A stretch of 18,832 nucleotides of DNA from Sulfuricurvum sp. (GTDB taxonomy: Bacteria; Campylobacterota; Campylobacteria; Campylobacterales; Sulfurimonadaceae), in assembly GCA_030679635.1 (NCBI GenBank), contig JAUXSZ010000260.1, positions 1 through 18,832 of the forward strand. Reading direction: 5' to 3'. Shown here piece after piece: positions 14,321 to 18,832 of the stretch (its first letter is position 1; each line of letters opens with the position of its first letter). The notes beneath the pieces are model-generated. The model was not told the origin of the DNA. It ran no database searches and worked only from the letters and a program-made list of their open reading frames with translations. The translations under genes were made by a program, and so were the position numbers.

Positions 14321-15197
14321 GCGTCTGCTGATTACCGGCATCGAAAGCTTTACGGGGAGTTATATCCGTGATCTTTTCGAAAGTAGCGGCTATGAGGTAC
14401 ACGGTACCGCTTTGGGTACCGTCAAGAGCCCTCGTGTCTATCCCTGCGATATCACAAAGGCGAACGAAATCGATGAAATAATCGCCAACGTTCGTCCCGA
14501 TGTCGTGATTCATCTTGCCGCGATCACATTTGTTCCTGATGGGGATTCGTTAACCATCTATGAGGTCAATCTTTTTGCCACGCTGAACCTTCTGAACGCC
14601 CTCATCAAGAACACGGTTTCCCTCACCAAAGTTATTCTGCCAAGCACCAGCAATGTGTATGGGAATATTGCGCTGGAGGCGATCAGCGAAAACGTCTGCC
14701 CTCAGCCCCTTTCTCACTACGCTTTGAGTAAATATGCCATGGAACAGATGGCGCGCAATTATTTCACCCAACTGCCTATCATCCTAGTCAGACCTTTCAA
14801 TTATACCGGTGTAGGCCAGGCAGAACGGTTCGTAATACCGAAAATCGTGGCTCATTTTCGTACCAAAAAGAGTCTGATGGAACTTGGGAATATCGATGTT
14901 TATCGCGATTTTACCGATGTTCGCGATGTTGCCCGTGCGTATCTGCTCCTCGCAGAGTCTTCGCTAACCTCTGAAGTGATCAATATCGCGTCAGGAAAAG
15001 TCTACTCTCTGCGGGACATTATCACGATGGCCGAATCTGCCAGCGGCCATTTTTTGGACATTGTCATCAATCCTGAGTATGTGAGACCCAATGAGATCGA
15101 ACGTCTTGGCGGGGACAATACCAAATTACGAAATCTCGGCTGGTCACCAACCGTTGGGATGGAAGAGACTGTCCGATGGATGGTTGCGCATGTCTAA
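14304..15197 (+). CDS. rmd: GDP-6-deoxy-D-mannose reductase (GDP-D-rhamnose synthase)
   Basis: The 297-residue short-chain dehydrogenase has an N-terminal nucleotide-binding motif LLITGIESFTGSYIRDLF (Gly12, Gly18), HLAAITFVPD, LPSTSNVYG (~112-120), catalytic Tyr139 and Lys143 in YALSKYAMEQ, and RPFNYTGVGQ. Its C-terminal half has GNIDVYRDFTDVRDVARAY, the pattern of Rmd-type 4-reductases. It should reduce the Gmd product to GDP-D-rhamnose; a GDP-6-deoxytalose-forming reductase is the main alternative. It starts at TTG inside the gmd end (17-bp overlap) with AAGGA upstream, so the two steps are translationally coupled. No perosamine aminotransferase or fucose synthase is present, which favours D-rhamnose. 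Confidence 0.83.
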   Translation: MASASKRLLITGIESFTGSYIRDLFESSGYEVHGTALGTVKSPRVYPCDITKANEIDEIIANVRPDVVIHLAAITFVPDGDSLTIYEVNLFATLNLLNALIKNTVSLTKVILPSTSNVYGNIALEAISENVCPQPLSHYALSKYAMEQMARNYFTQLPIILVRPFNYTGVGQAERFVIPKIVAHFRTKKSLMELGNIDVYRDFTDVRDVARAYLLLAESSLTSEVINIASGKVYSLRDIITMAESASGHFLDIVINPEYVRPNEIERLGGDNTKLRNLGWSPTVGMEETVRWMVAHV

Positions 15198-15219
15198 TTC
15201 TCGCTTAAAAAGGTAAACA

Positions 15220-16539
15220 TTGAAAGAGGCTATTGCCAAATTTTTGCTCGTCGCTTTTGATGCAGTAATGATCTTCCTTTCCCTTATGGGAGCCTATTAT
15301 CTACGTCATCTCTTTGCCGGTTATTTTGTGATCCCCCCTCCGCATGATATTGAGCCCTACCTTCATATGAGCCTTATCTATGGCGTTGTTTTCCTCGTTA
15401 TGGCGTATGAGGGGATCTACACCAAACGGTTTGATTTTTGGCAGGAGCACAAACGGATTGTTCTCTCTCTCACCATCGCCTGTATTGTTGTTTTGGCTGT
15501 TTTGGCTCTTCAAAAAGAGGCTGATGGGTACTCTCGCTTTATCCTCCTTGCCTCATTTGTTATTATGTTTATCTTGATCCCCACAGAAAAATTTATCATT
15601 AAACGGTGGCTCCGTCAGATAGGGCTGTGGCGTCGAGAAGCATTCGTATTAGGGGAAGATCCGTTTTTTGAGCACCACGTGTTTGATAATCCCTATTTGG
15701 GGTATGTCCAAGGGGACGCACAGAGCTCAAAGACCCTCTTTATCGCGTCAGACTATCGACAGCCGCGTGAAATCGAAACGATTTTGGATAGGAGTGTCAA
15801 TCGCAATCAAGAGATCATCTTTATCCCTCTGATCAAAAGTTATGATTTTTCCGATTCTTTCATCATCCATCTCTTTAATGCCCGTACCAACCTCGTCGTA
15901 TTGGAGAACAAACTTCTCAACCGTTTTAATCAACTTCTCAAAGGGGGAAGCGACTATCTTCTCTCCCTGCTACTTCTCCCCCTTATCCTCATCGTCATGG
16001 CGTTTATCGCAAGCCTTATCAAACGGGAAGAGCCAAAAGGGAGTATTTGGTTTACGCAGATACGGATGGGACGCGAGGGGAAACCTTTCATCTGTTATAA
16101 ATTTCGGACGATGCGAGAAAACAGCGACGCATTGCTCGAAGAGTATCTCAACAACCATCCCGCCGAAATCAGCAATTATGCTATTTTTCACAAATATGAA
16201 AATGATCCGCGCATCACCCGTATCGGAAATTTTTTGCGCAAGACATCGCTTGATGAGCTTCCCCAAATTTTTAACGTACTGCAAGGTGAGATGAGTCTTA
16301 TCGGACCACGCCCCTATATGCCCCAAGAACGCGAAAAGATCGGTGAAAAAATTTCAATAATATTAGCGGTAAAACCGGGGATCACGGGTCTTTGGCAAGT
16401 TTCAGGACGAAGCGAAGTCGATTTTATAAGCCGTATAGCGCTGGATGCATGGTATGTACGAAACTGGAGTCTATGGACCGATTTTGTTATTTTGGTTAAA
16501 ACGGTTAAAGTCGTATTGTGGCGTGAGGGAGCTTTATAA
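15220..16539 (+). CDS. WbaP-type polyprenyl-phosphate sugar-1-phosphate transferase
   Basis: The 439-residue membrane enzyme transfers a sugar-1-phosphate from a nucleotide sugar to undecaprenyl phosphate. Four N-terminal membrane helices (~7-27, 48-65, 80-97, 106-122) and a soluble central region (~140-240) precede a re-entrant hydrophobic segment (~245-268) and the catalytic domain: YKFRTMR (~293-299), the Asp345-Glu346 pair in TSLDELPQIFNVL, SLIGPRPY and PGITGLWQVSGRS. This full-length form is WbaP/WcaJ-like rather than the short PglC type. It starts at TTG with AAAAAGG upstream, 22 bp after rmd. It probably primes the lipid carrier for the glycan of this locus; which sugar is loaded cannot be told. 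Confidence 0.92.
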   Translation: MKEAIAKFLLVAFDAVMIFLSLMGAYYLRHLFAGYFVIPPPHDIEPYLHMSLIYGVVFLVMAYEGIYTKRFDFWQEHKRIVLSLTIACIVVLAVLALQKEADGYSRFILLASFVIMFILIPTEKFIIKRWLRQIGLWRREAFVLGEDPFFEHHVFDNPYLGYVQGDAQSSKTLFIASDYRQPREIETILDRSVNRNQEIIFIPLIKSYDFSDSFIIHLFNARTNLVVLENKLLNRFNQLLKGGSDYLLSLLLLPLILIVMAFIASLIKREEPKGSIWFTQIRMGREGKPFICYKFRTMRENSDALLEEYLNNHPAEISNYAIFHKYENDPRITRIGNFLRKTSLDELPQIFNVLQGEMSLIGPRPYMPQEREKIGEKISIILAVKPGITGLWQVSGRSEVDFISRIALDAWYVRNWSLWTDFVILVKTVKVVLWREGAL

Positions 16540-16542
16540 AAG

Positions 16543-16619
16543 TGGTGCCGGCACGAGGACTTGAACCCCGGGCCTGCTGATTACAAATCAGCTGCTCTAG
16601 CCAACTGAGCTATGCCGGC
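16543..16619 (-). tRNA. trnT-TGU: tRNA-Thr (anticodon UGU)
   Basis: A complete 77-nt cloverleaf on the minus strand. Acceptor stem GCCGGCA (16619 to 16613) pairs with TGCCGGC (16553 to 16547), with discriminator A and encoded CCA (16545 to 16543). The D arm is GCTCAGTTGGCTAGAGC, the anticodon arm GCTGA-TTTGTAA-TCAGC has anticodon TGT, and the T arm is CGGGG-TTCAAGT-CCTCG. It ends 3 bp from the stop codon of the convergent sugar transferase gene. Confidence 0.97.
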
Positions 16620-16632
16620 ATGTGTGAAGAGA

Positions 16633-16638
16633 ATTGTA
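16633..16638 (-). promoter_or_regulatory. Candidate -10 box of tRNA-Thr
   Basis: TACAAT on the minus strand (16638 to 16633) ends 13 bp before the mature tRNA 5' end, giving a very short leader. No -35 match is seen. It lies just downstream of the terminator of the preceding minus-strand gene. Confidence 0.45.
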
Positions 16639-16652
16639 GTCTATTATTGCTT

Positions 16653-16680
16653 AATAAAAGCCTACCTTCAACGATAGGCT
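16653..16680 (-). terminator. Rho-independent terminator of the small membrane-protein gene
   Basis: On the minus strand AGCCTATC (16680 to 16673) pairs with GGTAGGCT (16666 to 16659) as an 8-bp stem with one G-U pair and a 6-nt loop, followed by TTTTATT. It begins one base after the TGA stop at 16682. Confidence 0.75.
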
Positions 16681-16681
16681 A

Positions 16682-17086
16682 TCATTTACCTCGTGCAGCC
16701 AATCCCAACTTGAGTGCTTTTTCTATCTGCTCTTTAAAACGTTGATTGGTAGCAATAAGGGCTTTTTGAAAACGTAAAATCATTTTCGAATCGGTATTGG
16801 GGTGTATACAAAGATTCTCCAGCAAAGACTCATAGGCACCAATACCCCTCTGCCCATCACTAATTTGGCAATAGCACTCAATGATTGTATCCACGGCACG
16901 ATTGAGCTCCTCATTGCTTGCGGTCACACGGTTGATCACCCTCTTCATCGTCTCAAACGTCACTGCCGTCTCCGCGTTAGAATGAACCGCTTTTTTGGAA
17001 CGCCCCATAATGACATACGCCGTCACCAAAACGATAAATACAACGAGCAAGCTCACCATCATTAAAATTAACGTTGTTTTATCCAT
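16682..17086 (-). CDS. Small membrane-anchored protein of unknown function
   Basis: The 134-residue protein has one N-terminal transmembrane helix (~5-28, LILMMVSLLVVFIVLVTAYVIM) followed by GRSKK, which places the rest in the cytoplasm by the positive-inside rule. The soluble part is helical (AVTFETMKRVINRVTASNEELNRAV, MILRFQKALIATNQRFKEQI) with two Cys residues (ECYCQ). No family with a known function was recognised. A TACAAT -10 lies 31 bp upstream, the Shine-Dalgarno match is weak, and a terminator follows directly, so it appears to be a single-gene unit. Confidence 0.75.
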   Translation of the reverse strand: MDKTTLILMMVSLLVVFIVLVTAYVIMGRSKKAVHSNAETAVTFETMKRVINRVTASNEELNRAVDTIIECYCQISDGQRGIGAYESLLENLCIHPNTDSKMILRFQKALIATNQRFKEQIEKALKLGLAARGK

Positions 17087-17116
17087 AAGAATCGCTTTTA
17101 ATTAAATAGTGAGAAG

Positions 17117-17122
17117 ATTGTA
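17117..17122 (-). promoter_or_regulatory. Candidate -10 box of the small membrane-protein gene
   Basis: ACGCTACAATC on the minus strand contains TACAAT (17122 to 17117), 30 bp before the ATG at 17086. It shares GCTACAAT with the hicBA candidate. No -35 consensus is visible. Confidence 0.4.
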
Positions 17123-17149
17123 GCGTAATTTTAAATAGGAGATGAAGAA

Positions 17150-17168
17150 CTCCCGCCGTACGCGGGAG
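17150..17168 (-). terminator. Terminator hairpin after the porin gene
   Basis: CTCCCGC (17168 to 17162 on the minus strand) pairs with GCGGGAG (17156 to 17150) as a perfect 7-bp GC-rich stem with a 5-nt loop, followed by the moderately T-rich TTCTTCATC. It lies about 20 bp past the porin stop. Confidence 0.6.
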
Positions 17169-17186
17169 AGGAATGAAATGAAATGA

Positions 17187-18605
17187 TTAGAAGTGGAACT
17201 GAGAGGTTACTTTGAAACGTGTATCGGTATAATCACTCAATGCAGATCCATACGTATCTTTTTGAACCGCAAATCCAACTTTTGTTGTATTACCGCGTAG
17301 GTACCAGTTGACCCCTGCGATTTTAGACGTTAGATCGTAACCATCTGCACCCTTAAACTTATCCCATGACTCATAACGATAGAATGGTGCAACAAAACCA
17401 AAGTCCGTAAAGACATACTCACCATGCGTATACCAACCTGTTGATTTACCGATTGTTTTTGCGCCAGCAGCTGTCCAGTCTTTAACTACGCCATCAAATG
17501 CAAAATACTCTGCTGAAATAGACGCGCCCTTATAGTGAGCCGATGCTTCAAGATTGACTAATTCATGATCAACCTCTGTTGCCACAGTACCTGGAACCGT
17601 TTGTGTAGTTTTGATATTACCCGTTTTCCAATAGGCGGCACCCACTGTAAAGTGTTGTCCCTGACCCATATAGGTTTCTGTTAATTTTGTCTCTTCCCAT
17701 CCGTCAAACGGAGAAAGTTTAAGCTTACCACCATAGAAAAAGTTTTGGGACACAACCGATCCTTTAACTTTTGTACTATCGTTTAATGTAACACCCTAAG
17801 CATCTTTGAATGCTCCTGAATAAACACCATCACCCGCTGCCACTTGATAATGTACTTTTTTCTCCCAGTCACCATACATCTGAGCATTCGTACCACGACG
17901 GTTGTGAGTAATGAACTGTGCCGCTTCATCCGCTACGTGTGGACGATCGTAATGAAGATTGTGCGCAGATTTTGCTGTTTCAGAACGTGAAACGTCGATT
18001 TTACCACGGTAAAGTTTGAAATTGACCAAAGAAGTATCAAACGGTTTACTGATATTCAAATACGCATCCCCGACATTAAAGGTTTGCTCACCCTTATCTT
18101 CTGCATTCGCATTATCATTACGCATATCCATAACAAATGACGTATGCTTGTCAAAGCCAGCTTCCACTTCCAAACGAACACGACGCATATAGGCATCATT
18201 CGTTTCTAGTGTATCTTTTGTTGGACTAGCATAATCTTTTAGACGATTTTCGAACGTTGACTGAAGACGAACACCAAACTTCATGTACATGTCTTTGTTA
18301 TCTTTTGACTTGATCTTCATGTTTGGACCAGTTTCTTGTCCCAAAATGAACTTCGGTGATTTTGGGTCAATGGAGGTTATAGATCCTTTTTCTGCATCTT
18401 GATATTCTGCAAGGTTTGACGCTTGTTCACGATCACCCATATCAACCGTTTTCGCATCAACGAAATCGCCCATCTCAACACGCCCTTCTCCAGCGGTTGT
18501 AAATACTTGACCTGTTTTAGGATCACTGAAAAGGGTCATGCTTTCTGCATAAGCGGCACTGGTAACGATTGTGGCAGCGAGGGCCGACAAAACTACTTTT
18601 TTCAT
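17187..18605 (-). pseudogene. OprP/OprO-type porin gene interrupted by an in-frame TAG
   Basis: ATG 18605 (AGGAG upstream) opens a frame with a Sec signal peptide (MKKVVLSALAATIVTSAAYA, cleavage after Ala20) and a porin barrel: MYMKFGVRLQSTFENRL, YMRRVRLEVEAGFDKHTSFVMDMR, FKLYRGKIDVSRSE. The frame stops at TAG (17798 to 17796) after GAFKDA. The same frame continues without any shift (GVTLNDSTKVKG, then more strands) to TAA at 17187, ending VTSQFHF with the C-terminal Phe required for outer-membrane assembly. Without the stop the product is about 472 residues, a normal size for the phosphate-selective porin O/P family (PF07396-like). Both halves look intact, so this is a recent nonsense mutation, a sequencing error, or a site of readthrough. 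Pho-box-like repeats upstream suggest phosphate control. Confidence 0.82.
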
Positions 18606-18635
18606 TTGTTATCACTCCTGATTATTAATAACAAC

Positions 18636-18641
18636 ATTGTA
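18636..18641 (-). promoter_or_regulatory. Candidate -10 box of the porin gene
   Basis: TACAAT on the minus strand (18641 to 18636) lies 30 bp before the porin ATG and 10 bp after the nearest Pho-box-like repeat. This spacing is expected where an activator replaces the -35 element. Confidence 0.5.
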
Positions 18642-18651
18642 AGAAAAGAAG

Positions 18652-18684
18652 GTTACATGAATGTTACATTACGAAATGGTTACG
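18652..18684 (-). promoter_or_regulatory. Pho-box-like tandem direct repeats upstream of the porin gene
   Basis: Read on the minus strand the segment contains CGTAAC and CGTAAT exactly 11 bp apart, then TGTAAC and TGTAAC exactly 11 bp apart. PhoB-type response regulators bind direct repeats with an 11-bp period just upstream of the -10 box. The downstream gene is an OprP-like (phosphate-type) porin, which agrees. The regulator itself is not in the window. Confidence 0.5.
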
Positions 18685-18728
18685 ATGCGGCAAATGGATA
18701 GAAAACAGTTTGGGAAGGATGAAAATAC

Positions 18729-18760
18729 AAAGCCCGAGTGCGTACGCTAAAACGGGCTTT
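18729..18760. terminator. Stem-loop, possible terminator of a gene beyond the right edge
   Basis: AAAGCCCG (18729-18736) and CGGGCTTT (18753-18760) form a perfect 8-bp stem around a 16-nt loop that contains the palindrome GCGTACGC. On the minus strand it is followed by GTATTTTC. It lies between the porin control region and a second hairpin. Confidence 0.45.
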
Positions 18761-18768
18761 AAAGGAGA

Positions 18769-18823
18769 GGAGAATTAAATGAAACGAAAAAAGCGCCCCG
18801 TAGGGCGTGGAGAATTAAATGAA
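18769..18823. repeat. Short direct repeat around the terminal hairpin
   Basis: GGAGAATTAAATGAA occurs twice, at 18769-18783 and 18809-18823, exactly 40 bp apart with a terminator hairpin between. Function unknown; it may be a local duplication. Confidence 0.5.
18786..18807 (-). terminator. Rho-independent terminator of a minus-strand gene beyond the right edge
   Basis: On the minus strand CGCCC (18807 to 18803) and GGGCG (18798 to 18794) close a TACG tetraloop, followed by CTTTTTTCG. This is a classical intrinsic terminator and indicates that a minus-strand gene ends just outside the window. Confidence 0.65.
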
Positions 18824-18832
18824 GGAGAAACT

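Noticed and set aside
16543..16619. tRNA-Thr as an integration site for a mobile island
   Set aside because: No integrase gene and no second copy of the tRNA 3' end was seen in the window.

Overview
The window looks like a chromosomal segment of a Campylobacterota (Epsilonproteobacteria) bacterium, plausibly a Sulfuricurvum/Sulfurimonas-type sulfur oxidiser. This is inferred from gene styles (DUF4214 surface proteins, OprP-like porin, frequent TTG/GTG starts, -10 boxes without a clear -35) and was not tested by any search. Most of the window is devoted to the cell surface.

Layout. (1) 1-1508, minus: the N-terminal ~502 residues of a very Thr/Ala/Val/Gly-rich DUF4214 surface protein resembling S-layer or type I-secreted proteins; it continues beyond the left edge. 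(2) About 1721-3616: an AT-rich defence/stability island of three toxin-antitoxin-type modules, all on the minus strand (a RelE/ParE-type pair; a minimal nucleotidyltransferase with a broken HEPN partner; hicBA). Each module is followed on its 3' side by all or part of one palindromic repeat element. A 34-bp near-identical copy of the end of the next gene (3715-3748) lies on the other side of the island (1721-1754). (3) 3715-11652, minus: a tightly coupled six-gene polysaccharide operon, in transcription order GT4 glycosyltransferase, Wzm permease, Wzt ATPase with C-terminal carbohydrate-binding-type extension, hexapeptide acyltransferase, coiled-coil SAM methyltransferase, and a 1094-residue protein with a degenerate FkbM domain and two GT4 domains. 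(4) 11754-13223, plus: a divergent secreted trypsin-like protease with DUF4214 and RTX repeats. (5) 13286-16539, plus: gmd, a GDP-6-deoxy-D-mannose reductase (rmd) and a WbaP-type polyprenyl-phosphate sugar transferase. (6) 16543-18832: tRNA-Thr(UGU), a small membrane-anchored protein, and an OprP-type porin gene interrupted by an in-frame TAG and preceded by Pho-box-like repeats, then terminator hairpins of a gene beyond the right edge.

How it fits together (inference). Gmd and Rmd would make GDP-D-rhamnose, the WbaP-type enzyme would prime undecaprenyl phosphate, the GT4 enzymes would build a D-rhamnose-containing chain, the methyltransferase could cap its non-reducing end, and Wzm/Wzt would export the capped chain. 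This resembles the Pseudomonas aeruginosa A-band and Campylobacter fetus D-rhamnan LPS logic. In C. fetus such a glycan anchors an S-layer, and here an S-layer-like protein and a protease sharing its DUF4214 module sit nearby.

The most unusual parts are the cassette-like toxin-antitoxin array with its shared palindromic element, and the possible glycan/S-layer/protease neighbourhood.
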